A DNA stretch of 64,000 bases, from contig NZ_QJJQ01000006.1 in the NCBI RefSeq assembly GCF_003201975.1, forward strand, positions 62,001-126,000. Reading direction: 5' to 3'. The DNA comes from Pseudogracilibacillus auburnensis (GTDB lineage: Bacteria > Bacillota > Bacilli > Bacillales > Amphibacillaceae). Shown piece after piece: positions 26,403 to 35,732 of the stretch. The stretch's first letter is position 1. Each line of letters starts with the position of its first letter. Under the pieces are notes generated by a model. The model made no database searches. It was not told where the DNA came from and saw nothing but the letters and a program-made list of their open reading frames with translations. The position numbers and the translations under genes were made by a program.

Positions 26403-28073
26403 ATGAAGAAAATCAAATGTGAATGTGGACATGTGAATCCAGAAGGAACGGTTCTGTGCGAAGCATGTGGTAAACCAATTGAAGAGAATCAACATATAGA
26501 CGGAAATGACAAAACAAAATTAATTAATATGCGTTACGATGGCAGTGCTAGAAGATCTTTAACATACAATAGATCGATTATTGATAAAATATGGAGCTTT
26601 TTTTCATCTGTTAAGGTTGGAGTCTGGCTTATTGTCATTGCATTAGTTGCGTCGGCATTAGGAACGATTTTTCCTCAAGAGATTTACATACCGATAGATG
26701 CTGTGTCACGTGATCCGGCAATTTACTACGAAGATCAATTTGGTGTTTTTGGTAAGATTTATTATCAACTTGGGTTTTATGATTTATACAGTTCTTGGTG
26801 GTATATGTTACTAATTTCACTAATTGGCATCTCATTAGTTATTTGTAGTATTGATAGAGTTGTTCCACTACATCGAGCTTTAAAAATGCAAAAACCTAGA
26901 CGGCATGAAACATTTATTAATAGACAACGACTTTACAGCGAATCACCAAATATCTCAGATGAAGAAAAACAGCAAGTGGTTAATAACTTGAAGAAGTTGC
27001 GATATAAAGTGAGAAGTGAGGAAGGACATATATTGGCCGAAAAGGGAAGGTTTTCTCGATGGGGTCCATATGTTAACCATATCGGTTTAATTATTATTTT
27101 AATTGCTGCATTACTTCGGATGACACCATGGTTATATTTGGATGATTACGTATGGGTAAGAGAAGGACAACAAGTAGTTATTCCAGGAACTGACAATAAA
27201 TACTATATTAAAAATAAGGAGTTTATATTAGAAAAGTATGATGAGGATGATAAGCGGTTCCAAGACGCAATCGATCGAGTTGGAGGAGAAGTACATAAAA
27301 ACTATCAAACGAATGTCATCATTTACAAAAATGTTGATGCAACTATCCCTGGTGCAGAGCCAAAACTTGAAAAAGTTTTGGAAGATAAAGTATGGATGAA
27401 TCATCCACTTAAGTTCGATGGCTATACTTTATATCAGTCGGGATATCAACAAAATGAATTTTCAAATATGTCCTTTAAAATCTATGAAACAAATGACTCG
27501 GATCAAAAAGCATTAGAAACATTCACAATCGATTTGACGTCACCAGAAACTGAATATGAATTTGAAAGTGGATTCCGAGTTGTGATTGACAAGTACTATC
27601 CAGATTATGTTCTTGATAAAGGTGAGCCAAGGTCTGAAACTAAATTTCCGAGAAATCCTGCATTCGTTATCTTTGTTTACCCACCAAATACCGAAAGTCC
27701 AGAAATTAGCTTTATAGGAATTGGTAAAAATATCGATGCAACTGGTGAAAATAAGTTTAAATTAGGGATTGTTGATTTTGAAACACATTTTGTTAGTGGG
27801 ATGACATTACGCCAAGATTATACATTACCTTTATTTGGTCTAGGAGCTTTAGTTTTCATGATTGGTGTCGTTCAAGGAATGTACTGGCAACATCGAAGAA
27901 TTTGGATACATCCTAATGGTCGAAGTATTTTGTTAGCAGCACATACAAATAAAAATTGGTTCGGTGTGAATAAAGATATTGAAAAGGCAATTTTAGGAAC
28001 GAACATACAAATGGTGGTGGATCAGCAAGAAGTAGAAGGATATGAAAAAACTAAGGAGGTTCATAATGAGTAA
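26403..28073 (+). CDS. resB: Cytochrome c synthesis protein ResB
   Basis: A 556-residue membrane protein. A cytosolic zinc-ribbon-like head has four Cys ([18 protein letters not shown]), usual for bacillar ResB. Two helices ([15 protein letters not shown] and [16 protein letters not shown]), a third near [16 protein letters not shown], a large extracytoplasmic domain and a last helix near [15 protein letters not shown] follow. With ResC it forms the System II haem export/ligation complex. ATG 26403 is fixed by GGAGAG 8 nt upstream. It overlaps resC by 8 nt. Confidence 0.9.
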   Translation: MKKIKCECGHVNPEGTVLCEACGKPIEENQHIDGNDKTKLINMRYDGSARRSLTYNRSIIDKIWSFFSSVKVGVWLIVIALVASALGTIFPQEIYIPIDAVSRDPAIYYEDQFGVFGKIYYQLGFYDLYSSWWYMLLISLIGISLVICSIDRVVPLHRALKMQKPRRHETFINRQRLYSESPNISDEEKQQVVNNLKKLRYKVRSEEGHILAEKGRFSRWGPYVNHIGLIIILIAALLRMTPWLYLDDYVWVREGQQVVIPGTDNKYYIKNKEFILEKYDEDDKRFQDAIDRVGGEVHKNYQTNVIIYKNVDATIPGAEPKLEKVLEDKVWMNHPLKFDGYTLYQSGYQQNEFSNMSFKIYETNDSDQKALETFTIDLTSPETEYEFESGFRVVIDKYYPDYVLDKGEPRSETKFPRNPAFVIFVYPPNTESPEISFIGIGKNIDATGENKFKLGIVDFETHFVSGMTLRQDYTLPLFGLGALVFMIGVVQGMYWQHRRIWIHPNGRSILLAAHTNKNWFGVNKDIEKAILGTNIQMVVDQQEVEGYEKTKEVHNE

Positions 28074-29256
28074 CTTAGCAACGTTAAGTAGTTCAATGTT
28101 GTATACAGCATTTGCATTTTATTCACTTGCAACGGTCATGTTTGGTGTAACAATAAAAGATAAAAATCAGCAAAAGAAAAAAGGAAGAACAGGAACTGTT
28201 GCAATTACCTTAACCATTATTGGACTATCTGCACAATTGATCTATTTTATAACACGATGGATAGCGGGCGGACATGCTCCCGTTGGAAATATGTTTGAGT
28301 TTATGACATTTTTGGGCATGAGTATCGTTTTGGCGTTTATCATTATTTACTTCATCTATCGCTTTGATATTCTTGGATTATTTGCATTACCAATTGCATT
28401 AATTATTATTGCGTATGCAAGTATGTTCCCTACAGATTTATCACCGTTAGTACCATCATTGCAAAGTCCGTGGCTATATATCCATGTAACGACTGTTTCC
28501 TTATCACAAGGGATTTTAGGCATTAGTTTTGTTGCAGGGCTTATATACTTGATCAAACAAATTGATCAAAAGAAACGAAGTAAAAAGAATATGTGGTTGG
28601 AGCTCATTATGTTTTTTTTAGTTGCTTGTATAGGATTTATTCTATCAACAATTACATTTAATTTATTAGATTATCATGTAACATTTGAGTATCCACTAGG
28701 TGATAGAATAGTAACAGTAGAATATAATTTACCAGCTATCGCAGGACCTCAAGACGGTGAATTGATTACAGAAGGCGCAAAAGATGCTTTGTTTGAAGCC
28801 CCGAGTTGGTTACAAGGAAGGAATGCTGCCCAAAAATTCAATACACTTATTTGGTCCTTTACAACTGGATTTATCTTATATGGATTACTTCGACTTATTT
28901 TTAGAAAAAGAATTGGTGCTGCCATACAACCATTATTGAAAAATATTAAACCAAATCTTGTTGATGAGATAACTTATCGTGCTGTAGCAATTGGTTTTCC
29001 ACTTTTCACATTGGGCGGGTTAATTTTTGCTTCCATCTGGGCTCAAATTGCTTGGGATCGTTTTTGGGGCTGGGATCCAAAGGAAGTATGGGCTCTTATA
29101 ACATGGTTTTTCTATGCGGCGTTTTTACACCTTAGGTTGTCCCGGGGCTGGCATGGTGAAAAATCAGCATGGTTAGCAGTTGGGGGATTTGCAATAATAA
29201 TGTTTAACCTTATTGTTGTAAATTTAGTAATAGCCGGGTTACATTCCTATGCATAA
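28066..29256 (+). CDS. resC: Cytochrome c synthesis protein ResC (CcsA)
   Basis: A 396-residue polytopic protein of the CcsA/CcmC family. The haem-handling WWD motif is present as [18 protein letters not shown], with conserved His in [12 protein letters not shown] and near the C-terminus ([10 protein letters not shown]). It forms the ligation complex with ResB. AAGGAGGT sits 5 nt before ATG 28066, inside the end of resB. No resD-resE regulators follow; instead a repeat array begins about 190 bp later. Confidence 0.92.
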   Translation: MSNLATLSSSMLYTAFAFYSLATVMFGVTIKDKNQQKKKGRTGTVAITLTIIGLSAQLIYFITRWIAGGHAPVGNMFEFMTFLGMSIVLAFIIIYFIYRFDILGLFALPIALIIIAYASMFPTDLSPLVPSLQSPWLYIHVTTVSLSQGILGISFVAGLIYLIKQIDQKKRSKKNMWLELIMFFLVACIGFILSTITFNLLDYHVTFEYPLGDRIVTVEYNLPAIAGPQDGELITEGAKDALFEAPSWLQGRNAAQKFNTLIWSFTTGFILYGLLRLIFRKRIGAAIQPLLKNIKPNLVDEITYRAVAIGFPLFTLGGLIFASIWAQIAWDRFWGWDPKEVWALITWFFYAAFLHLRLSRGWHGEKSAWLAVGGFAIIMFNLIVVNLVIAGLHSYA

Positions 29257-29440
29257 ATTTCTATATTTATTACTCAACTTTCGCACCACTAAAATGAGTT
29301 CAAACAGTTCGCTTGGTTAAGTTTGGGATGCTTCTAACTATATCTTTAATCAACCTTGGTATCATAAACCGTTTTCTAAAAGATTGGGACTGCGAATACT
29401 TCCTACCAAATAGATTTATTGTTTTTTACATATAAGAAAT

Positions 29441-29860
29441 AAACTGCGCATTATTCCCATGAACTGCGCATTCTTGTATTGAACTCTGCATTATTCAATG
29501 GAACTGCGCATTCTTGTATTGAACTTTGCATTATTCAATGGAACTGCGCATTCTTGTATTGAACTTTGCATTATTCAATGGAACTGCGCATTCTTGTATT
29601 GAACTTTGCATTATTCAATGGAACTGCGCATTCTTGTATTGAACTCTGCATTATTCAATGGAACTGCGCATTCTTGTATTGAACTTTGCATTATTCAATG
29701 GAACTGCGCATTCTTGCATTAAACTCTGCATTATTCAATGGAACTGCGCATTCCCGTATTGAACTCTGCATTATTCCCATGAACTGCGCATTCTTGCATT
29801 AAACTCTGCATTATTCAATGGAACTGCGCATTCTTGTATTGAACTCTACATTTTGCTTCT
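29441..29860 (+). repeat. Perfectly phased 20-bp tandem repeat, 21 units
   Basis: Twenty-one 20-bp units run without a single insertion or deletion. Two unit types alternate: GAACTGCGCATTCTTGTATT and GAACTYTGCATTATTCAATG, giving a 40-bp higher-order period. Only a few units carry substitutions (e.g. CCCGTATT, TTGCATTAAA). As 20 is not a multiple of 3 and there are no unique spacers, it is neither coding nor CRISPR. It lies between resC and the copper island; 29257-29440 contains nothing else recognised. Confidence 0.97.
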
Positions 29861-29861
29861 G

Positions 29862-30050
29862 ACATTCCTTAGCGAAGGGGGAAAGTGAGGAGGCTCACCA
29901 GCCGCCCACGGTAAAGGAGACACTGTGAAAGCAAGCAATATCGCAGCTTGAACAGATGTCACTCTTATGTCTGTGGTGAAAGCGGAGTGTATTTCCGTAG
30001 CGGTAGACCAAGCAGTTACTGCGCAGTTTAATTCAAATACGTGATAATAG
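29862..30050 (+). repeat. Second intergenic repeat type (GAGGCTCACCAGCCGCCC), copy 1
   Basis: Contains GTGAGGAGGCTCACCAGCCG followed by CCCACGGTAAAGGAG, and ends with TACTGCGCAGTTTAATTC. The same pair of words, in the same order and about 100 nt apart, occurs at 59940-60025 (GATGAGGCCCATCAGCCG ... GTCGCAGTTTAATGC). It is related to the mosaic element core but has a different tail. 30051-30190 shows nothing further. Confidence 0.6.
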
Positions 30051-30193
30051 CAATAAACTTAGCGAAAAGAGTAGGTGGATGTAAACAGACTGATTAGGCA
30101 AACAGGTAATCCAAAGTCAACTTGAGCACTTTATCTTCATTCCAGAAAGGCTTTTTGTCCATTTCACTCTGCGAAAAGTTGAATTATTATATC

Positions 30194-30232
30194 AAAGCCG
30201 ATTACTGATTACTACATACAGTAATCGGCTTT
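30194..30232. repeat. Perfect 14-bp hairpin
   Basis: AAAGCCGATTACTG pairs without mismatch with CAGTAATCGGCTTT around an 11-nt loop. The following sequence, CTAGAATC, has no T-run beyond the TTT of the stem, and there is no gene nearby on its left, so its role is unclear. Confidence 0.65.
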
Positions 30233-30448
30233 CTAGAATCAACAGAAATTAATATTTTGACTACTATAGACATACTTTTTAGACAATATGGTAAAGTATT
30301 GTCATGTGTTTAATATATAAATCTTGATTGATGTTCTGTCTGCTTGGTTTTGAAGAAGAATACTTTGTATATTCCGTTAAAATGCAAACTTTCTTGATAA
30401 ATAAAAGATATAATAAATATAAAATGATAATAAGAGAAGGTGTTATTT

Positions 30449-30670
30449 ATGCATATGATGCATGGATACGGATCATTTTGGTCAATGATATTGATGATTA
30501 TCTTTTGGGTAGGTCTAATTAGTTTTGGTATTTTTTTAATAACAAACTTCATCAATGGTGGCAACAAAAAAACTTCATTACAAATAATTAAAGAACGTTT
30601 GGCTAAAGGTGAAATTGATGAAACAGAGTACGAGCGGTTAAAATCAATTATAAAGCAAGATGGAAAGTAG
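30449..30670 (+). CDS. Small SHOCT-domain membrane protein
   Basis: A 73-residue protein. A Met/His-rich head (MHMMHGYGSFW) is followed by one helix and a C-terminal SHOCT motif (LQIIKERLAKGEIDETEYERL). SHOCT segments bind DNA, protein or membrane partners and are common in copper-resistance loci; the Met/His head could bind metal, which is inference. AGAGAAGG 8 nt upstream picks ATG 30449 over GTG 30440. It is the first gene of the copper island. Confidence 0.8.
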   Translation: MHMMHGYGSFWSMILMIIFWVGLISFGIFLITNFINGGNKKTSLQIIKERLAKGEIDETEYERLKSIIKQDGK

Positions 30671-30730
30671 CGATCCAAATTGAACAAACATACGGAAACC
30701 ATAAAGAAAAGATAGGATAGAATATCCTCT

Positions 30731-31288
30731 TTGTTTGACGTAATGAATCAAATGATTCAATCATCTTGGCGAAAAGACTTACTCGAAAATTTACAAGGAA
30801 ATATATTGGAAGTAGGTGTCGGTACAGGGGCAAATCTTAGCTATTACCCATCAAACGTGCATGTAACTGGGATTGATTTCAGCCCTAAAATGTTGATGAA
30901 AGCGTATGAAAAAATTGACAAGGCTGAAGTAAAGGTTGTCTTAAGGGAAATGGATGCACAAGATATGGACTTTCCAGACAACACTTTTGATGCTGTTGTC
31001 TCTACATACGTTTTTTGTTCAATTCCTAATCCTGTAAAAGGTTTTAAGGAAATTCGTCGGGTTGTTAAACCAGAGGGTAAAATTGTAATGCTCGAACATA
31101 TGCGTAGTGAAAATGTCGTTGCTGGAAAAATACTTGATTTGATGAATCCTTTAACCGTACGAATTGTTGGTGCAAATGTAAATCGAAAAACCATTGAAAA
31201 CATAGAAAAAGCTGGCTTGAGAATTGAACAACAAAAATATCTAATGACATCAATTATGAGAAAAATTATAATCTCACCAAATAAGTGA
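30731..31288 (+). CDS. Class I SAM-dependent methyltransferase, 5' end interrupted by an amber codon
   Basis: The open part encodes 185 residues with SAM motif I (ILEVGVGTGANL), the acidic GIDFSP loop and FDAVVSTYVFCSIPNP, as in ubiE-like methyltransferases. The only start in this stretch is TTG 30731, without a visible ribosome site. Upstream in the same frame from TTG 30680 reads LNKHTETIKKR, then TAG (30713-30715), then DRISSLFDVMNQM. Relatives usually have a KxRYxRIAxxFD-type opening here, so the TAG seems to replace one Tyr codon. The gene is therefore either inactivated or re-initiated; a sequencing error is possible. Confidence 0.65.
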   Translation: MFDVMNQMIQSSWRKDLLENLQGNILEVGVGTGANLSYYPSNVHVTGIDFSPKMLMKAYEKIDKAEVKVVLREMDAQDMDFPDNTFDAVVSTYVFCSIPNPVKGFKEIRRVVKPEGKIVMLEHMRSENVVAGKILDLMNPLTVRIVGANVNRKTIENIEKAGLRIEQQKYLMTSIMRKIIISPNK

Positions 31289-31337
31289 TTTTTGATTTCC
31301 ACTAAAACATTTTAACAAAATAAAGGGTTGAATTTGC

Positions 31338-32069
31338 ATGTATGAGTTGTTTAATCAAATAATTAGCACATTAATCGGTCCAATAATGGATATCGCATAT
31401 AGTTTGGAACATTTACCATTATTATTTGCTTTTTTCCTTGGTATTGTAGGAGCTGTTGCTCCATGCCAGCTTACTAGTAATATTAGTGCTATTACAATTT
31501 ATGGTAATAAGTCATTAGTTGATAAAGTTCCTTGGTTACGTGTATTATTATTTATTTTAGGAAAGATCGTTGTTTATTCTGTATTAGGGATTATAATTTG
31601 GTTATTAGGTAAAGAAGTATATAACACGCTATCACAAATCATGCCTATTATACGTAAAGTTATAGGTCCACTACTAATAATCATAGGGTTATTTATGATT
31701 GGGTTATTTCAATGGAAGCAAACATGGCGTATTTTTAATTTTCCTACAAAAGTATTTAAAGATAATTATTTAGGTAGCTTTTTGATGGGTGTAAGCTTTA
31801 CGTTAGCTTTTTGTCCAACAATGTTTGTGTTATTCCTATTGACATTAATGCCAGTTGTATTGGTTACTTCGTATGGGGCAGTTCTTCCTGCAATTTTTGG
31901 AATAGGTACATCCTTACCACTGTTAATTGTTATCTTTTTGATTTGGTATTTTGGAGCAAGTGGTGCAATATTAAAAAGAAGTAGGAAAATAGGTGCTATT
32001 ACTCAAAAGATTGCGGGTGTGTTACTAATGATTATCGGTATATTGGATACACTTACCTATTGGTTATAG
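31338..32069 (+). CDS. CcdA/DsbD-like membrane protein of the copper island
   Basis: A 243-residue protein with six to seven helices. It has one Cys in helix 1 (GAVAPCQLTSN, Cys43) and one in the matching later helix (LAFCPTMFVLF, Cys159), the paired arrangement of CcdA/DsbD-type electron carriers and the related SafE/UreH-like proteins. ATG 31338 follows AAAGGGTTG. It is 9 nt before a histidine kinase. It may move electrons or metal across the membrane to support the copper system; this rests on context and is distinct from the ccdA 6 kb upstream. Confidence 0.75.
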   Translation: MYELFNQIISTLIGPIMDIAYSLEHLPLLFAFFLGIVGAVAPCQLTSNISAITIYGNKSLVDKVPWLRVLLFILGKIVVYSVLGIIIWLLGKEVYNTLSQIMPIIRKVIGPLLIIIGLFMIGLFQWKQTWRIFNFPTKVFKDNYLGSFLMGVSFTLAFCPTMFVLFLLTLMPVVLVTSYGAVLPAIFGIGTSLPLLIVIFLIWYFGASGAILKRSRKIGAITQKIAGVLLMIIGILDTLTYWL

Positions 32070-32078
32070 AGGTGTAGT

Positions 32079-33467
32079 ATGATTAATAAACTATCATTTA
32101 AAATTGGATTACTATTCTTTGTATTTATCTTGATTATCGAAACTTTTTTATTTTTTATTTTATATACTAATTTGGCAAACGATCGTATTGATGAGGTAAT
32201 GAATAGCTTATTGGCAAGAGGGAATACCCATCGTGATGTTTTAGAAGATCATTTTGATCAACCAACTTTAGAGCATGTAGGAATTATGGAATCAGCATCT
32301 GAATTTATTGTCATTATTACCGATAAAAAGGGTGAAATTATTATTTCATCTGATCCTGTAGAAGATGACATGATGAATGTGGTAGAACATACTAATAACG
32401 ATGAAATACCTACAGAGGGTAAAATTGTGGAAGATAGGTGGAATGAAGGAAAGTATATTGCTACCGATAGTCCGATCACGATAAATGGTGAACATAAGGG
32501 ACATGTGTTTATGTTTGCCAATACAAATTATGTAAAAAGAACAGTAGATCAACTGGGCAACCAGTTTATGTTGGCAAGTCTTATCACTATAGCTCTAACA
32601 ATAGTAACAATTTTTATATTATCAAGATTTATTGCACACCCTTTAATAAAAATGAAAGAAGCAACGGAACAATTAAGTAAAGGAAAGCACAATGTTGAAC
32701 TGCACACAGAACGAAAAGATGAGTTAGGGGAATTGGCGAATTCTATCACAAGGTTATCAAGGGATTTAGAAGATTTAAAGATGGCAAGAAATGAATTTTT
32801 GGCCAGTGTATCACATGAGCTTCGGACTCCCTTAACATATATTAAAGGATATGCTGATATCATTAATCGTCCAGATACGTCCACAGAAGAAATTATAGAA
32901 TATGTCAAAATAATTCGTGAAGAGACAGAACAATTAACGGTCTTAATTAAGAACTTATTTCAATTGGCTAAAATTGATCAAAACAACTTTCAAATTAGTC
33001 GAGAACATGTGTCACTATGTGATCTCATCGAAAATATAGTCGAACGTATCCGACCAGCATTGACTGAGAAAAAAATAATGCTTTATGTGAATTGTACTGG
33101 CGAAGTGATGGCTTTTATTGATCCGGAACGTTTTCATCAAGTCTTTACGAATATATTAGATAATGCACAAAAACATTCTTTTAAAGGATCGGAAATTTCA
33201 ATAGATGTGAAACAGACAGCTAAGCAAATTATTATAATAACTACTGACGAAGGGGAAGGTATACCTGAACAAGATCTGCCATATATATTTGAACGATTGT
33301 ACCGTGTAGAAAAATCTCGGTCTAGGCTAAGTGGTGGTTCAGGACTTGGGCTTTCAATTACAAAAGAAATTGTTGAATCGCATGGGGGCAGTATCGAAGT
33401 ACAAAGTCAATTAGGAAAAGGGACAAGTGTTATCATTAAGTTAACAAGAGGTGGTAATGATGAATAA
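32079..33467 (+). CDS. Sensor histidine kinase (probable copper/envelope sensor)
   Basis: A 462-residue membrane kinase. Helix 1 is at residues 8-30, with an extracytoplasmic loop of about 135 residues rich in Asp/Glu. Helix 2 is near 165-185 and a HAMP domain follows (ending DELGELANSI). The dimerisation H-box is SHELRTP (His246), and the ATPase has N box NILDNAQKHS, DEGEGIP and SGLGLSI. It is co-transcribed with, and overlaps by 8 nt, the response regulator. The kinase precedes the regulator, the less common order. Copper sensing is inferred from neighbours only. Confidence 0.88.
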   Translation: MINKLSFKIGLLFFVFILIIETFLFFILYTNLANDRIDEVMNSLLARGNTHRDVLEDHFDQPTLEHVGIMESASEFIVIITDKKGEIIISSDPVEDDMMNVVEHTNNDEIPTEGKIVEDRWNEGKYIATDSPITINGEHKGHVFMFANTNYVKRTVDQLGNQFMLASLITIALTIVTIFILSRFIAHPLIKMKEATEQLSKGKHNVELHTERKDELGELANSITRLSRDLEDLKMARNEFLASVSHELRTPLTYIKGYADIINRPDTSTEEIIEYVKIIREETEQLTVLIKNLFQLAKIDQNNFQISREHVSLCDLIENIVERIRPALTEKKIMLYVNCTGEVMAFIDPERFHQVFTNILDNAQKHSFKGSEISIDVKQTAKQIIIITTDEGEGIPEQDLPYIFERLYRVEKSRSRLSGGSGLGLSITKEIVESHGGSIEVQSQLGKGTSVIIKLTRGGNDE

Positions 33468-34131
33468 GGTCCTCATCGTGGATGATGAAAAACGTATGTT
33501 AGATTTAATTGCATTGTATTTACAGCCTCATAATTATATCTGTAAGAAAGCACAAGGGGCTAATGAAGCATTATCCTGTATTGAATTCGAAACATTTGAC
33601 ATTGTTTTACTTGATATTATGATGCCTGGAATGGATGGATGGGAATTATGTCAGGAAATTAGACGTTTTTCAGATGTCCCAATTATCATGCTAACTGCGC
33701 GTGACCAACGTGAGGATATTATAAAAGGATTACAGCTAGGTGCAGATGATTATATTATAAAGCCTTTTAATGAAGATGAATTACTGGCTAGAATAAAAGC
33801 TCTATTGCGGAGAAGAACACCAAGGGATTATGTCGAAAGCAATGGCTTATTATGGAATAAGGAGCAGTTTGAACTAACCTTTAAAAATAAATTAATCAAG
33901 CTAACACCTAAGGAATTTATTATGCTTGGGCATTTTATTAAAAATCCAAATCAAGTATTTGCTAGAGAACAATTAATTGAACTTATTTGGGGATTTGATT
34001 CAGAAACGGAAGGAAGAACTGTTGATTCTCATGTGAGGAATATGAGGGATAAAATTCGACAAGCTGGCTTTCCGATTGATGACCATTTTAAAACTGTATG
34101 GGGTATAGGATATAAGTGGGAGAATGGGTAA
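33460..34131 (+). CDS. OmpR-family response regulator
   Basis: A 223-residue regulator. The receiver domain has DDE at 8-10, phospho-acceptor Asp52 in LDIMMPGMDG and the Lys in IIKPF. The C-terminal winged helix includes LTPKEFIML and GRTVDSHVRNMRDKIR. The frame is open from GTG 33451, but the GAGGTGG site points to ATG 33460 (MNKVLIVDD). It probably controls the multicopper-oxidase gene 101 bp downstream and perhaps the rest of the island. Confidence 0.88.
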   Translation: MNKVLIVDDEKRMLDLIALYLQPHNYICKKAQGANEALSCIEFETFDIVLLDIMMPGMDGWELCQEIRRFSDVPIIMLTARDQREDIIKGLQLGADDYIIKPFNEDELLARIKALLRRRTPRDYVESNGLLWNKEQFELTFKNKLIKLTPKEFIMLGHFIKNPNQVFAREQLIELIWGFDSETEGRTVDSHVRNMRDKIRQAGFPIDDHFKTVWGIGYKWENG

Positions 34132-34154
34132 AAGCAGAAGTTTAACAAGTTGTA

Positions 34155-34214
34155 AAATTTTCTACATACTTTCTGCACAATATTAATTTAACATTGTTTG
34201 TGAGTAGAAAATTT
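34155..34214. promoter_or_regulatory. Inverted repeat between response regulator and multicopper oxidase
   Basis: AAATTTTCTAC (34155-34165) and GTAGAAAATTT (34204-34214) are perfect 11-bp inverted repeats 38 nt apart, ending 5 nt before the mco ribosome site. It could be a folded leader, a regulator-binding pair or a weak terminator. No T-run follows. Confidence 0.5.
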
Positions 34215-34232
34215 GTTCAGAGGGTGTTTCTA

Positions 34233-35708
34233 ATGAAAAGATACATGTTTATGATACTAAGTTTAGCCTTCATTATTATTTTGGGGGCATGTAGTACTAA
34301 TTTTGGTAACATGAGACCATTCGATATGAAAAATTTTCCAGAAGATCGTTCTCGAGGCCCAATGATGATGGGACATGGTCACCATAATATGCCGTTGCAA
34401 CAATCAACGGGAGAGAATGAATTAAGAATTCCACCTATTTTAGAAAGTGATAAAGAAATAGGTAATGAGGTCTATTATACAATTGAAGCTCAAAAAGGAC
34501 AGACAGAAATCTTTGAAGGCATTCAAACGAAAACTTTAGGATATAATTCCTCCTTTTTAGGTCCAGTTATGAAACTGAAAAAGGGACAAAATGTGCATAT
34601 AAAATTAAAAAACAGCTTAGATGAAGAAACGACATTTCATTGGCACGGGCTTATTATTGACGGGGAAGCAGACGGTGGACCACATGATGTTATCCAGCCG
34701 GGCGAAGAAAAAGAAATTAATTTTAAGGTACAACAAGATAGAGCCACATTATGGTTTCATCCTCACCCAAAGGGGAAAACTGCAAAACAAGTTTTTGAAG
34801 GGCTTGCTGGATTGATATATATTGAAGATAGCAAGGATGACCCATTTGAATATGGTGAAAATGATTTTCCTTTAATATTACAAGATAGAACTTTCAATAA
34901 TCAAAAACAACTGGATTATCAATTTGTTCAACATCCAGACGGTACAATGGGAGAATCTTTACTTATTAATGGTACATTAAGCCCTCGTTTAACAGTTAAT
35001 AATGAAAAAGTTCGTTTCAGATTATTAAATGGATCGAACATGAGAAACTATACGATTAAACTTAGTAACAACCAATCGTTTCAGCAAATTGCATCAGATG
35101 GTGGATTACTAAATGCCCCTGTAGAATTAAAAGAATTACAATTAACACCGTCAGAAAGAGCGGAAATTGTTATTGACTTTTCAAAATTCAAAAAGGATGA
35201 AGACATAAAATTAATAATGGATGATGGAACGGTTTTATTACCATTTCAAATAAAAGATAAAGGAAAAGAAGTAAAAAACGAAATACAAGAACCATTAACT
35301 CCTGTTACAATTAGTAATGAGGAAATGCAAAAGCAAGTAAGTAAAGAAATTGTTTTATTTGGTATGGGTCATCACGTTACGATTAATGGTAAGAAATTTG
35401 ATATGAATCGGATTGATTTTACTCAGAAAAAAGGAGAAACGGAAGTATGGGAAATTTATAACAAACCCGACATGATGGGTGGTATGATTCATCCGTTCCA
35501 TATACACGGTACACAATTTAAAGTAATTTCTATTAATGGAGAAGAGCCCCCAGAAAATTTACAAGGGTATAAAGATACGATAGCTCTTGATCCAGGTGAT
35601 AGGGCAAAAATTGCAGTGAAATTTGAAGAAAAAGGAGTTTTTATGTATCATTGCCATATTTTAGAGCATGAAGATAATGGTATGATGGGACAAATTAAAG
35701 TAGAGTAA
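34233..35708 (+). CDS. Multicopper oxidase lipoprotein
   Basis: A 491-residue copper enzyme with all copper ligands in place: HWHG (His136, His138), WFHPHP (His176, His178), HPFHIHG (from His420) and YHCHILEHED (His473, Cys474, His479). The signal ends in a lipobox, ILGAC (Cys20), so it is tethered outside the membrane. A Met/His-rich stretch (MMMGHGHHNM) follows the anchor. Such CueO-like enzymes oxidise Cu(I) to less toxic Cu(II). ATG 34233 is chosen by AGAGGGTG and by the signal peptide; the frame extends upstream to TTG 34194. Confidence 0.92.
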   Translation: MKRYMFMILSLAFIIILGACSTNFGNMRPFDMKNFPEDRSRGPMMMGHGHHNMPLQQSTGENELRIPPILESDKEIGNEVYYTIEAQKGQTEIFEGIQTKTLGYNSSFLGPVMKLKKGQNVHIKLKNSLDEETTFHWHGLIIDGEADGGPHDVIQPGEEKEINFKVQQDRATLWFHPHPKGKTAKQVFEGLAGLIYIEDSKDDPFEYGENDFPLILQDRTFNNQKQLDYQFVQHPDGTMGESLLINGTLSPRLTVNNEKVRFRLLNGSNMRNYTIKLSNNQSFQQIASDGGLLNAPVELKELQLTPSERAEIVIDFSKFKKDEDIKLIMDDGTVLLPFQIKDKGKEVKNEIQEPLTPVTISNEEMQKQVSKEIVLFGMGHHVTINGKKFDMNRIDFTQKKGETEVWEIYNKPDMMGGMIHPFHIHGTQFKVISINGEEPPENLQGYKDTIALDPGDRAKIAVKFEEKGVFMYHCHILEHEDNGMMGQIKVE

Positions 35709-35732
35709 ATTTGTCATTGCGATAGTTATTTG

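Noticed and set aside
29441-29860. CRISPR-like array
   Set aside because: Units are contiguous 20-mers with no unique spacers between them and no cas genes nearby.
30310-30702. 130-codon minus-strand ORF
   Set aside because: It is antisense to the SHOCT-protein gene, has no ribosome site and no recognisable domain.
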